A stretch of 64,000 nucleotides of DNA from Delphinus delphis (GCF_949987515.2 NC_082683.1:122846582-122910581); one strand, 5' to 3'; shown: positions 33,225-46,273, numbered from the stretch's first letter. Notes: generated by a model from the letters alone, not told the origin. Numbers and translations are program-made.

Positions 33225-34400
33225 ATCCTATACCTCCATCTCCAATGCCACCATCTTAGTCTGTTATCTCTCATATAAAATCTACAATAGCTTTCTAACT
33301 GTTTCCCCTTCTCCCACCTTGGCCTTCCTATAGTCTGTTATCCATGCAGAAGTCAGAATGATCTCTTTGAAACATAGTTCGTGTTATTCATTGTTTGAAA
33401 CTTTCTAATGGTGTCTCACTTTGAAAAAAAATCCAAATATCTCATTGATTTAGTTACAGTAAAGACTACATCACTATTAAAAAAAATCTCAATATACAGT
33501 GACTTAAATAAGACAGAAGTTTATTTCTCTTTCACATAAGAGTGAAAGACAGTTCTGCTCCATGAGGTCCTTCGGAGACCCAGATTCCTTCCATCTTCTT
33601 GCTCCATCCTCCCTTAAGCAAAAAGCGTATTGTCCTTATTTGCATGGCTGGTCACGCAAGGGAAGGAAAAAGAGAGGAAGTTAAAGATAAGCATTTTCCT
33701 TTCAATCAAGCGGGGTGGGTGTCGCACACATCTCCTCTGCTCATATTCCTTTGGCAATAACATTGGTGGCATGGCTGCACCTCACAAAAAGAAGGCTGGG
33801 AAACTGTGTCTGGCGAGGTGTCCAGATTAAAGTCTTGTGCCCAGGAGGAAAAGGAGAATAGATTTTGGGAGGATGATTAGCAGTGTGCCATGCTTATTGT
33901 GGCTTTCAGCGCCTACATGCCCTGGCCCTTGCAGGCACTCCAGCATCATCTCCTGCTGCCTTCCTAGGTCACTAATCTGAGCCACAGTGTCTTCCTTTCT
34001 GTCCTTCAAACATCCTGAAATCCCTCCTACCTACATCCCGTTGCACTTGCTTTCCCTTTGCCTAGAACGCTGCCCAGTGATCCTTGCAATATAGGTTCCT
34101 TCTTATCCTCCAGGTAACAGCTTGAAAATGTCTCCTCCTTAGAGAGGGCTTCTCTGACCACCCTTCTACTATTGTCCTACCTCTTAATAATTAATGTCTG
34201 TAACTCTGCTTTATTTTATTCATTACACTGATACTTGTATGAAATCATTTCTTTATCTCCATACTGGCTGTCTGTCTCACTGGAATCAGAGCTCCAGCAG
34301 AACAGGGCTTTATTTGTCTGGTTCTTGTTTACTGAAGTTATTTGGTCAAGAACATCATGTAGACATGATGGGTGCCCAACAAACCCTTTTGAAAACAAAT
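33225..34400 (+). repeat. L2 LINE, split by an unnamed older insertion
   Basis: Plus L2 from ACTGTTTCCCCTTCTCCCAC (near 33,300), then after a gap CCTGGCCCTTGCAGGCACTC (near 33,920) and GAGAGGGCTTCTCTGACCAC (near 34,143). The sequence at about 33,420-33,890 (GAAGTTTATTTCTCTTTCAC) does not belong to L2 and looks like another old repeat I cannot name. Confidence 0.65.
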
Positions 34401-34761
34401 TGAGTAAGAAGATAAAAGGATCCTAAGCAATTTCTCCCCATCTCATCCTGTGCAATTATCATTTAGATCAAAATTTAAGACTTTGCATTTATTCCTCTTA
34501 AATTTATTCTATTAGACATGGCCCATTGCCCCAGTCTATAGACCTCTCTTGGGATTTAATTCTCGATTGTTCACTGCCAGTGGGTCTGTAAGTCCTTCCC
34601 AGCATCCCATGTGAGCTGGCCATCAGCCTCCAGCCCTGGGTTAATGGACACTCAATGTTCCCAGCTCCTTTAATTTATGTTGCTTTTTCACTGCACTTCC
34701 CTTTTAATATGTGCTTCCACAATCTCTACACTTGTTTATGAAGCAAGAATTAAGTGTCATG

Positions 34762-36087
34762 GGCAAAAATAAACTCAAAATGGATTAAAGACCTAAATGT
34801 AAGGCCAGACACTATAAAACTCTCAGAGGAAAACATAGGCAGAACACTCTATGACATAAATCACAGCAAGATCCTTTTTGACCCACCTCCTAGAGAAATG
34901 GAAATAAAAACAAACAAATGGGACCTAATGAAACTTAAAAGCTTTTTCACAGCAAATGAAACCATAAACAAGACAAAAAGACAACCTTCAGAATGGGAGA
35001 AACCATTTGCAAATGAAGCAACTGACAAAGGATTAATCTCCAAAACATACAAGCAGCTCACGCAGCTCAATATCAAAAAAACAAACAAACCAATCCAAAA
35101 ATGGGCATTTCTCCAAAGAAGATATACAGATTGCCAACAAACACATGAAAGGATGCTCTACATCACTAATCATTAGAGAAATGCAAATCAAAACTACAAT
35201 GAAGTATCACCACACACCGGTCAGAATGGCCATCATCAAAAAATCTACAAACAATAAATGCTGGAGAGGGTGTGGAGAAAAGGGAACCCTCCTGCACTCT
35301 TGGTGGGAATGTTAGTTGACACAGCCACTATGGAGAACAGTATGGAGGTTCCTTAAAAAGCTAAAAATAGAACTACCATATGACCCAGCAATCCCACTAC
35401 TGGGCATATACCCTGAGAAAGCCATAATTCAAAAAGAGTCATGTGCCACAATGTTCATTGCAGCTCTATTTACAATAGCCAGGAGATGGAAGCAACCTAA
35501 GTGTCCATCATCAGATGAATGGATAAAGAAGATGTGGCACATATATACAATGGAATATTACTCAGCCATAAAAGAAACGATATTGAGTTATTTGTAGTGA
35601 GGTGGATGGACCTAGAGTCTGTCATACAGAGTGAAGTAAGACAGAAAGAGGAAAACAAATACCATATGCTAACACATGTATATAGAATCTAAAAAAAGAA
35701 AAAAAGGTTCTGAAGAACCTAGGGGAAGGAAAGGAATAAAGATGCAGTTGTAGAGAATGGACTTGAGGACATGAGGAGGGGGAAGGGTAAGCTGGGACGA
35801 AGTGAGAGAGTGGCATGGACATATATACACTACCAAATGTAAAATAGATAGCTAGTGGGAAGCAGCCACATAGCACAGGGAGATCAGCTCGGTGCTTTGT
35901 GACCACCTAGAGGGGTGGGATAGGGAAGGTGGAAGGGAGACCCGAGAGGGAGGGGATATGGGGATATATGTATACCTATAGCTGATTCACTTTGTTATAA
36001 AGCAGAAACTAACACACCATTGTAAAGCAATTATATTCCAATAAAGATGTTAAAAAAAAAGAAGTAAGGAGAAATTAAAAAAAAAAA
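34762..36087 (+). mobile_element. Young L1 insertion, 5'-truncated in ORF2
   Basis: About 1.3 kb of L1: the C-terminal ORF2 region in two frames (34,754-35,176 with [15 protein letters not shown]; 35,316-35,597 with CPSSDEWIKKMWHIYTMEYY), then the 3' UTR and an A-rich tail. The reverse-transcriptase core is absent and a stop plus frame change separate the coding pieces, so it is dead. The perfect 17-bp duplication AAGAATTAAGTGTCATG is at 34745-34761 and 36088-36104. The tail holds two A-runs separated by a short spacer. Confidence 0.95.
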
Positions 36088-36114
36088 AAGAATTAAGTGT
36101 CATGTGGATTAATG

Positions 36115-36295
36115 AACCAGGCTTCAAGATACCTGGGTGCTAGTTCCAGTGTCTGTTGTCTTTTTAAAAATTACCTCAAGAAAGTCATTCCCCTCTTTGT
36201 GATCTCATTTTCCCATCTGTAAAACAGAGGACAAAAATGCCTGTTATGCTTTCCTCACAGATTTGTTATGAATCAGATAACAATGTACATAAACA
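36115..36295 (+). repeat. MIR SINE fragment
   Basis: GGGTGCTAGTTCCAGTGTCTG, then GATCTCATTTTCCCATCTGT and TTGTTATGAATCAGATAA, each block read separately. Confidence 0.7.
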
Positions 36296-36299
36296 TGCC

Positions 36300-37700
36300 A
36301 TGGAACAATCTAAAATTGTATGAAATAGGAAGTAATATTCCAGACAGCCAGGGCCGATGATAGGAGTCAGGGAGAGGCTCTGCGATGTGGGAAGATTGCT
36401 GGGGATCCAGGGGCTGTTCTCTGGAGCTCATCTCCAAAACCATCAGTCCTCCATCCTTCACTTACACAATAGGGCATCTTGTCCTTTCTTCCCCTGGTTT
36501 TCATGCTAAGCATGGAAACACCTCCTCAAAGAAGCCACCAAAAAATCCCTTTGTGCTAGATGACAAGACAGAGATCTTGCTAAGAAGGGATATTTTAAAA
36601 TTCTGTTATAAGCAGTTTAACACATACTAAAGTTCCTCAAAAATGCCAGAAGGGATTTCATTCATAACAAATAAAATAATAAAATCTTTAAAATATTCTT
36701 TTCATATCTCCCTCAAGACCTTACACCCCAAATCTCCTTCCCCCTCTCCAAAATCTCCTAGCTCATCTTGACCATTATCTTTTACCCTTTTCTCTCCCAC
36801 ATTCTGCTCATTCCATGTGAATCCACTGAGCCAGACCAGGATCCTCTGGGCTCAGCCTTCACTCATTACCTCGTTTTATATCACAAATTGCAGATGCTGA
36901 GCTGGCTGTTCCCAATATGGTGTACACTGAAAGAGAAAGAGGTTAAGAGGTGCTCATAACACTGATATTTTCTGCCTGTCACATTGATTTGTTGCCTTTT
37001 AGACTAAAAGAAACTGGGGCTCCGATATGGTGGAGAGGAAGGGAGCAGACCCAGAGGAGGTCAGAGCCTGAGTAGGTTTCTCTAGTAGCTCAGTGTTCCA
37101 TCTTCCCCACTACCTGGACAGGATGTCTTCCAGGCCCTCCTGAGTTGTCCAATCCTGATATCTCTGTCTTGGATATATAACTTATAATACTTCGTGGTTC
37201 TCATGAGCTTGGGGATAGTAATGGCTGGTCTAGGTGCTGATGAAAACACACACAAACAGCTTGTGGCCTAGAGACTGGTAACTTCTTTCATGTCTCAGTC
37301 ACAACAGCATCAAAACCCTCTATGGATATAAATCCTCAGTTGGAGTGAACAGCTGAGGTTGGCAGCCAGTATAGGGCCTCAGGTGTTTCTACCTCCAAAA
37401 TCTTCGGCCTCTCGCCCATGGCTTATAGGTGGACACAATCCCCATCTCCTGCCCTCCAAACCCCTCTAGGCTTACATGTCACTGAGAAAGGGACCAGTAT
37501 CTTGGCAAGTCCCTTTCAAAAGTTTTCCAACCTCTGCTTTAGCGTATGGCTAGGAGGAAACCCTCAAGGTGACTGAGGTCGTCTGTCCTGGCTGAGCAGT
37601 GACCTGGATATGGAAGGGTTTGGGCATATTCAACCAGCATGGGAGTGACTGCTCTCCAGCCCTCCTGCGATCAGAGCTTTCAGAATATCATAACATGATC
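36300..37700. other. Intergenic, nothing identified
   Basis: No gene or repeat family recognised. Open frames are below 85 codons. Confidence 0.5.
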
Positions 37701-37714
37701 CCACTTTGGTTTAG

Positions 37715-38245
37715 TTCAGCTAACGATGGAGAACTTATTGTGTACCACGCACCATAGTGATCTGAAGGAGATAGAAAAAGCATACTTTCAAAGTACTTGG
37801 ATTTCAGTGGGTGGACAGACACAAAAAGGGATTCTTTTGAATTCACGTTGAGTGCAGCGACAGGATGAACACTTCCGGGGAAGCAGGGAACTGGGGCTTT
37901 TAGCTCAGCCTGGTGGGAGCAGGGATTCCTAGAGGATGTGACACCCAAACTGAATCTTAAAACATGTGTAAGGAGGTGCCCAAAGAGGGTGAGGAAGGCA
38001 TTCTGCAATAAAGGCACAGAGGTGCAAAACAACACAGTGCATTCAAGTGCTCCTAATGATTCTGCATATGAGAGCACAGCAAAGAAAAAAGAGAAGTTGA
38101 AGTAGAAATTGGCAGTGAAGCTGCAATGGCAGGAAGAGGTTGGACCACAGAGAGCCTTGTGTACTTTCTAAGGCACTTGACCTTGTGTCAAGAAGACTGT
38201 GGAGAGCCAGAAAAGTTTTAAGCAGGGTGTGACAAAGTCAGACTT
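37715..38245 (-). repeat. L2 LINE fragment
   Basis: Reverse L2: GATGTGACACCCAAACTGAA, GAGGAAGGCATTCTGCAATA, ACCACAGAGAGCCTTGTGTA, AGTTTTAAGCAGGGTGTGAC. Confidence 0.75.
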
Positions 38246-38265
38246 TGGCCTTGCCGGGTATTGTA

Positions 38266-38331
38266 ATTTCAGTTTTCCGATTAGGAAATATGTATTTATT
38301 TATTTATTTCAGTTTTCTGATTAGGAAATAT
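38266..38331. repeat. Short near-tandem duplication, period 40
   Basis: The 26-base block starting ATTTCAGTTTTC at 38,266 recurs at 38,306 with one change, separated by a TATT-rich spacer. Confidence 0.85.
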
Positions 38332-38339
38332 TTACACAT

Positions 38340-40930
38340 CTGGAATTTTGTAACTGAGGGTCATTATCAAGGTGTCATATGGCTTGTGTGAGAGCGTTCA
38401 GCTCTCACTCTTGGATGATCTAGGTGCTGACAAAATTTTTGCCTGGATCCAGGGGCTCCAGCACCCACCCAGTTCATGGCACACAGCCCAGTGCCCCAGC
38501 ACCCAGTCCTCTGTGTGGGTCAGCACTGCCTACTGTCAGGGTGCCTGCTACCACAAGCCAGAGTTAAGTAGTTCCCTTTTATCCCTTACAATTCTTACCG
38601 TGAGAGTCTTTAGGTAGACTTTTTTCTTTCTAATACTTTCTTTCTAATACTTTCTTTCTGATGCTCTCAGGAACATTTGGCAGCTTTATAAGAAACAAAA
38701 CAAAACAAAACAAAACCCAGGTCTCCATAAGTCAAGCATTGAAAATATTTTATTTGGTTTCAAATTTCCTTGAGAGCAAAAAAAAAATGTGTTGATAAGT
38801 TTCTTGGAATGAGAGATGCATCTGCTGTGATGAAGAGCTGTTTGCCAGCTCTTGAAGACTTTTCCTTCTGAAGCACTGAAAGTGGACACAAGAGCCCTCA
38901 AATGCCTGGAGAAGAGGTTTCCTTTTGAAAACGCCCCAAGGCCTGCTCTGAATGACGAGAGTTTGGATCATTGTGAAAATCCACCCTCGTCGTATTGAGT
39001 TATTTAAATCTGAAGAATCTCTAGGGGCGCTCTCCAAGTTGTCCTCATGCGGAGGCCTCGGACATGGTGTTTGCTTTTCTTTGAGAGAATATCTCTTATA
39101 AATGGATTTTTTTCCCCTCAAGAAACTGCTGCTCTAAATTTGTTAAAACTTGTTCAGTATTTTGTTTGAATTTCTGTGTCAAATGCTGGAATGGAAAGTG
39201 TAAATCTATGGTCAGATGGGTATGAGATATTGGTTGCCTAGAAGCAATTAATGAATTTTTAGAAAAGATATATTTAAAGTCACATAATCTAACATAAAAG
39301 TTATATGTACAGATACATACATCAATAAACTTTCTATAGCATGTACAAATATTTTTTGGGCAACAAATGTCCTCTGTACCATTAGAGGTTTGGGGTGGCA
39401 CAGTCCTGTTTGCCCATGACCAATGCCACATACATGTACACAAAGAGTACAAGTCAAATGAGGGCTCCGAGGGACAAATATCTCTCTAACTGCAGGGTTT
39501 CCAGTAACCCTGTGAGAGAATGCAGCTTTGGTCTGAGACCAAGATGCCTAGTGATGACTCTACCCAACTGTGCCCTCCCATGAGGGAAGTAAGCACAGAG
39601 GTGCTGGTCACCCTGAGACAGGAAATGAAAGAGGATGTGGGACCAGAAAAGAGAGCGTGGGATCCGTGAACACTCACGTTTACACGTGAAATGTGGCCCG
39701 GTGAACTGCAGGGATTCTCGGGAATCCAGTTAGTTCTCCTCTTCTGATAGTACAGAAAAAAATAAAGAGATGGGTAGGGAGGCTAGAAGTCCCCAGTTCT
39801 GCAGAGCTTGGAGAGGAAAGGAGAAGGCACTTTGCCGAACAAGTATTTCTCTTGAAACTAGCTAGAACTCCTGACAACAAAGTAGAAGGTGAATTATTAG
39901 GGGACAACACTGGAGGTGGGAGAGAAGAAAGGGGGATATTAGACTAACCCAGGAAAGAGATGAAAAGTCTTAACTAAGGCAGTGATGCAGAGACAGATTT
40001 CTCAACTTAGAATGAGCAGAGTGTACCCAAGGAGATACACCCATGTGTGGAAGGCTCTGGTGAGAATTTTCACAGAATTGCAAAGAAAACAGCCCCCTAA
40101 TGCCCTGGATAGGGATATTACACCTGAGGGGTGTTCAAGGCTCCATGACGGTAGGAGAAGAATATTTCAGCATGCAGTAGTGGATGCCCGTTGTTATGGT
40201 ATTCTGTCTGCCCAGCATCCCTTTTCCTACTTCTATTCATAACACATCCCTCCCTCCTTTGGAGAAATGTTCTTATCCCACTATCCAGTCCATCACTGAG
40301 TCTCATCCTTCTAGTCATAAACGGACTTGCCATCTCTCTGGCCACAAGGATGAGCTCAAAGATGGGCGCGTAACTCTGTATGGGTCAGTCACAGCCTTTC
40401 CCCAAGATTGTTCCCACGGGTAAGACCCTTCACCTATCTGGGGCCATGTGAGCTGGAAAATTGTGACTCTTGGACTGCTAGTGACTATATTCCTGTCTTG
40501 TAGAGAAGGTCTGTCCTCAATGGGAGAAAAATGTAGATATAAAAAGACAAACAGATGTGAGTGATAGACAGGGAGAGAACCTGAATACATCACCACCCAG
40601 ATTTTCCCTCAGTTCCTACAACTCTTCTTCCATCCCATGATCTATCCCAGGATCTTTCTGATACACAACCTCCATCTCTTCCTTTTTTTTCTTAAGCTAG
40701 CCTGAGCTGGGCTTCTGTCATTTGCAACCAAAAGATTTTTGACTCATACTGCTGCAAAAAGAAAGCAACTTCAGCTGGAACTTCAGTGGCTGTCTCTCTG
40801 GCATGAAGGAGTAAGAAAAGCCAGTTGCCTGAACCACTGCAGCAACACCAAGAGGTTATGGGAGAGAGGGGATGGTACTAATGTCCATTATAAATGAATT
40901 CCATTCAGCTGAGCAAAGGGCTTTTATAAG
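38340..40930. other. Intergenic, only simple repeats seen
   Basis: Contains a TTTCTTTCTAATAC triplication (38,624-38,662) and an AAAAC run (38,695-38,716). Open frames up to about 123 codons are without recognisable homology and lack coding context. Confidence 0.5.
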
Positions 40931-40955
40931 AACAGTGCTAAAAAGAAGTTGGCAT

Positions 40956-41052
40956 GAGCTATGGCCGCTGAGCCTGCAGGTCCGGAGCCTGTGCTCCACA
41001 ACGGGAGAGGCCACAACAGTGAGAGGCCCACATATCGCAAAAAAAAAAAAAA
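40956..41052 (+). mobile_element. CHR-type SINE, strongly 5'-truncated (97 bp)
   Basis: Only the 3' part (AGCTATGGCCGCTGAGCCTG to the A-run) remains. The perfect 16-bp duplication AAAAAGAAGTTGGCAT is at 40940-40955 and 41053-41068. Confidence 0.95.
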
Positions 41053-41298
41053 AAAAAGAAGTTGGCATCTCTCTCTCTCTGGCTTTGCTCTATTGGAGAC
41101 TGAACATCTCAGGAAAAAACAAAACAAGCCAGGAATACATTGGTGCTGGGCTGCAGCACAAGATATGTAAACAAAATATAAGAAAACATCTCTTGAGAGC
41201 AAGGATTGTTTTTTATATAAAGTGTTTTAATGTAAGAGACTATGGAATCTTCTCTGCTTGTTTTTTTTAGAGACGGAGCAAAAGAGTGAGAGCGAGAA

Positions 41299-41300
41299 TA

Positions 41301-41333
<33 letters not shown>
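41299..41333. repeat. (AG)n microsatellite
   Basis: Nearly pure AG dinucleotide tract with two A interruptions. Confidence 0.9.
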
Positions 41334-41339
41334 TTGATT

Positions 41340-42640
41340 CATTTTTTTACAGTCAAAGGCCAAGGAATGGACGGTTTAAATCCTTTGGTTTCACAGTTCA
41401 GTGACATAATTTTTGCTTGTTAATGAGAAACTGACTTCACTGTAATTCTGTAGCATCTGAGTCTGAGCTGACTTCAGTACTTATATTTCAATGGTGTTAA
41501 AAAAGAACACATTAAAATAGCTTTAAATCAAGGGAGGAATGTGCTTCATTTCCACTTCGTACCAAGCAAGAAACATGAGGTTTTCCCCAAGTGGTACCCA
41601 CAGAAGTTTACCCTGAAACTATAACATGGAAAGATCTAAACTTGCAAAACATACAGAAGGACTCATCACTTCCAAATAAAGAACTCCTAATGCACTTAAT
41701 TTGATTTTCCATAAGTGAATTCATACACAACTTTTTAAGGATACAACTCTTAGACACTGAGGTACACTTCAATACCTTGAGTCCTGGAAAGTTAGCACTA
41801 GAGGCGTTCCTTTATATGTGTGCCACTAGATGGCGCGTCAGGCTAACTCACTCCCCTTCTCTGAGCAACTTGCTAGCTACCACTACACCTCCTGCCATAT
41901 TTGGTGAGTCATTTCAGGCCACCTGATGAGCATTCAGGAAATGCTTAATACCAATTCAGCAGAAATGTAACTTTCACCTAAATGGTGTGATGAGTATTAT
42001 TAGGATGTCTCTACCAAGATTTTTTTCAGAGACTGACTGAAATCAGCCTACTTCTTTACTTCTTGAATTGAATGTATATAAAAATATGACTTTTACATTA
42101 AGCAAACAGAAATCAGTAGGGTTAAAATGTAAAATAGTTGATTTTTCCCCACAACTACCTAATTCTAATCCATACTATGGGTCTACTCCTTCCTTGCTTC
42201 TTGAATGAAATCTAGCTCCATAATTTCTTTGGTTACTCTTGAATAATACATGGAATTCTGTTCACTTTTAACTCGCCCAAATAGTCTTACTCCCATAATT
42301 AAAATAATAATTCTTTTATAATGATCAAACTGGACAATTTGTAAAGTTAAAGTTTCTTGCTCTCCCCTATTGTAGGCTCATTTTACTCTAGAAGCTTGCA
42401 TTAGAGAGAAATGCATGTACCTTCTAGATTTTCCCCACTAAGCACTTCAACTGCTTCTTCCCTCAATCACTTCTTCTTGGACCCCCCAGGGTTGCTGTGT
42501 ATATGTATGTAGATGTGGATTTATTATGGAGAGAATGAGGACAGGTAAGGAGCAAGAAAGGTCTTTCTTGACTGGCATCAATACAATATGACATTTTACC
42601 AAACATGAATTCACAATCAAAAACTACAAAACATATAAGG
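41340..42640. other. Intergenic unique sequence around the CTCF-like site
   Basis: No repeat family recognised. It includes the CTCF-consensus match at 41,823. This is one of the longer repeat-poor stretches of the intergenic part. Confidence 0.5.
41823..41836 (+). promoter_or_regulatory. CTCF-consensus match between TADA1 and ILDR2
   Basis: CCACTAGATGGCGC fits the core CTCF consensus CCASYAGRKGGCRS at every position. It sits in apparently non-repetitive sequence about 27 kb from the TADA1 promoter and 9 kb beyond the ILDR2 stop. Binding and insulator function are inferred from the motif alone. Confidence 0.6.
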
Positions 42641-43238
42641 AAACAAGAAACCATGAGTGAGAGTTAGCAGAAGTAAGAAACTTCAAAATTAGACCCACAA
42701 AGACTGCAGATATTAGAATTATTGGATATAAAGTATAAAATTAGTACATTTAATACATTCAAAGAAATGAGGGAATTGTATACAACAGTAAGGAACAAAA
42801 CACTATCGTCAATGACCGTGCATATTTGAAAAAGAATTAAATTGAATTTTTATAAATGAAAAATTTATAAAAATGTATTAATTGAAATTAAAACTCAAAG
42901 GAAGGAGATTAGAGGAAACTAAAGAGAAAAGTCGTGAAGTGGAAGATAAACTTGAAGGAATTACCCAGAAGAGACCATAGAAAGATAGAGATGAAAAATA
43001 CAAAAGATAGATTTAAGCAATATGTAGAATAGAATGAAAAGGTCTAACATATATTCAATTGGAATTCTCAAAAGAGAGTTTAAAGAGGAGAAGAAATATT
43101 TGACATGTTAATAGCTGAGAGTTTTCCATAATTAATGAAAAATCCATGGATTCAGGTAGCACAACAAATCCCAATGTGAATAAGTAAAAAGAAATCCACA
43201 ACTGGTCACATGTTGATTAAGCAAAAACAAAAACAAAC

Positions 43239-43276
<38 letters not shown>

Positions 43277-43640
43277 AAAAAAGAAGAAAATCTTAAAAAT
43301 AGCCAGAGAGACAAGACAGATTGCTTGCAAAGAAAGGATAATTAGATTGGTAACTGGCTTCTCCAAAGCAACAACAAAAGCAGAAGGGAGTGGAATAATA
43401 TCTTCAGTGTGCCAAGAGAAAATAATTATTGATTTAAAATTGTATACTCAGTAAAATTATCTTTCAAAAACAAGAATGAAGTAAAGATTTTGTCTGAAAC
43501 AAATACAAACTGACAGAGTATCCTACCAATAGACCATCACTAAAGAAAACTTCCTTCGGATAGAATGCAGACGTTTTCAAAAGCAGATCTGAAATGCAGG
43601 AAGAAAAGATGTGTAGAAAAAACATGTAGGTGATTCTAAA
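42640..43640 (+). mobile_element. HAL1/L1-like diverged LINE
   Basis: A-rich sequence with blocks typical of HAL1/old L1 (GCAGATATTAGAATTATTGG, AGCCAGAGAGACAAGACAGA, GTATACTCAGTAAAATTATC). No open frame survives. An (AC)n tract interrupts it. Confidence 0.65.
43242..43273. repeat. (AC)n microsatellite
   Basis: Sixteen uninterrupted AC units within the HAL1-like sequence; likely polymorphic. Confidence 0.95.
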
Positions 43641-43649
43641 CGAACACTT

Positions 43650-45225
43650 TATAAGTCAAACACCGTATTTTATAAAAGCTGAAAAGCAAGATAGAATTAA
43701 AGCAATGGATAACATCACAGAAAGTTCAGAGGAGGTAATCAGAGTTAAACTGTTTCAGTGTCTAACTTTAAATTAAATCTACATGTGAACATCTTAAAGT
43801 TAACCATTAAAAGAAGAAAACTGAGTCCAGATGCTTCAAGCAAGGACAAATTTTCCATTCAACCAGAGCCCTAAAGTCTGGAAGTCCCTTGAGAGGGCCT
43901 GGCCAAGAAGAGAGGATTAATTGTTCTCTGGGGGTACTTATAACTTCCTTTGCTAACAAAAGTTTTAAGTTGCCTTCTCTAAATTATGATGCTGTGGAAT
44001 TTTTCAAATCTCTTCAGAACTTAAAATGTCTTCCCACAAATAGTTTCCTTCCTCCCTTCCCCAAGTGCCATTTCTAGCAGGCAAATGCTTGGACCCTTCT
44101 TGAAAATGAGCTAAGAACCATCCCATTCGTCCAATCATCTTTCCCACTCCTCAACTCCTGAGTGTCAGACGGTCTGTGGAGAGTGGTGAGAGTGGCCAAA
44201 GAATGTATCTGGGCCGTAGCTTATTAAAATCTATAAAAACATACATTACACTCTGTCAGTACTTGCCTCTAGTCCCACAGTATTCATTCCCCATTACAGT
44301 GCTTAAAACAACCTGAGGAGGTCATGTATCGTATGATTTTTTTTCCCCTGCTGAGGTCATTTAATGTCAGATCATGATTAAGCATAGTTGTGCTAAATCA
44401 TGAGTTCTTCATAACCAGTGTAGGTGAAAATGCTTTATTTAGTTTAAACGTTACAAATTCATTTTGTATGTTTGACACTGAAGAAAAGTCATGGGCGACA
44501 GTGATACAAATATTTCAGTTTTGATGCCACAGAAATAACTGGGCAGGTGACTCTCATGAAGCAGCTTTCTGACCTTTCTTTGTCCTGTTGCTCCTTCTAC
44601 TCCCTTTTCCTTTATTCCCACAAGGTAAATTCTCATTGGATAGTGCCCAATACCTTTGTTAATAGAGTGGCTTTTCTGAAAGCCAAGGTAAGAGGCAAGT
44701 TTGTATCTCTTCTAGCCTCCCTAGAAGGAATGAGCCAGACGACATGGACCTGTATCCAGCCTCACCAAGAAACCCTAACGTAACTATTAACTGAACTGCT
44801 GTATTGGCTACCTCTATATCTGGCCCCTGTTAGTTCTACCTTAAATCCCCAAATGTAGTGAAGATGACAGATAGTTCATTCCAGGCAGGTCACCCCCAAG
44901 CCCCGGAATTCTGAGGCTAGATGAATTTGTAGTTTGGCGCAGAAGTTCCTCTTCAGGAAGGACTCTAAAATCTGAAGCACATTTTGATCAAAGCCTTTTC
45001 CCCTCCAGCATCGCTAATGAAAATGAAAGTCTCCTTGAGTAGAGCTGACTCCCTCTTAGAGCAGTATTTGAGGACCAGTGCTTAGGAGGATGAAGCAGCC
45101 ACAGTGCCTGTCTCCATAGCTTCACCCTGGTGATGCCATGAGTGAGCATTGCATCCAGGACTCTTCTCCCCAGATGCTGGGCTGATTCCACTCCACGGGT
45201 ATTATAGGAATTGGAAAGAACCCTT
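43650..45225. other. Intergenic, nothing identified
   Basis: No gene or named repeat recognised on either strand. Confidence 0.5.
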
Positions 45226-45229
45226 GACA

Positions 45230-45425
45230 GATGGTCAGAAGGCCTGGCTCTATGATTTTAAAACTTACTTGACTATAGGCAAATGACTTAGCCTTTTTCA
45301 GCCTCAGTGTTACAATTGTCTGATGGGACCACCGTGTCCACCCTGCCTCTCCCACAGGGGTCACTGTGAGGGTCAAATGCGATAATGCATGTGAAAGTGG
45401 TCTGTAAACAGCGCTATACCAGAAA
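45230..45425 (+). repeat. MIR SINE
   Basis: GCAAATGACTTAGCCTTTTT, GCCTCAGTGTTACAATTGTC, CACTGTGAGGGTCAAATGCG. Confidence 0.8.
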
Positions 45426-46273
45426 GATAATACAAACTTTATTCTTACCACCCTCAGGCAGTGCTAAAGCTCAGGCTGCTTCTTAAAGCAGCTCCACGCT
45501 ATCCTTGCTCCTCTCTGTTGTTAAAAGCCCCTTACTTGGAGCTTCACGGAGCGGCTTCCCAGGTGAAGAGAGGAAGGATACTGGTGGGGAAAAACTAGGC
45601 ACTTTTTTCTTTAAGTACCTGGCCCCTATTTTGGTGAATCTGGATCTGTACATCTTATAAATCAATTCCAAACCCCTGTAAGATTGTGGCAGCATTTAAA
45701 TCTGATGTTGGAAGGATATATAATGTAGATTCTTGTCCATCCCACTTTGGGTCTAAAGGCGGAGGTAGGTGTTGACCAGCCAGGCTGAAGATTTGAATGC
45801 TTCAAAAAGTGATTTATTTTTGCCAGTTCCCCAATGGTCTCTTTTCTTTCTATTCATGATCTAAGTTTTGCTCAGAATGACATCAAGGGAATGAGAAAAC
45901 TACCTGTAATTCTTGTTCTCAGATCTGAGATTGTCACAACAGGATCTCTATTCTAGGACTGGGAACAACTGGAACAGCCTTCTTGGGCGTGTTCCTAGCC
46001 CTCCTTTCTCTCTGCCTCACACCGTTCTCCTACCCCTGGACACTGGCGAGCCAGTCACCACCATCGTAGCCAGATTGCTGGGGGGTTCGCTACTGCCAGC
46101 CCCAAGCGAGAACGAGCGACCTCACCAGGACATTTGAAGAAAAAATTTCGAAGCCTGAGGAAGCCTCACGACCAAGTGTTCTGGGGCACATGATGAGGTA
46201 TGATCTAGTGTAAGATTTCACAAATACAGGTGATCATAGGACTCTCCTGAAATACATGTTAAAAGTACAAATC

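Noticed and set aside
34754..35597. Open frames of 140 and 93 codons
   Set aside because: They are the decayed C-terminal part of L1 ORF2 in a 5'-truncated element, in two different frames.
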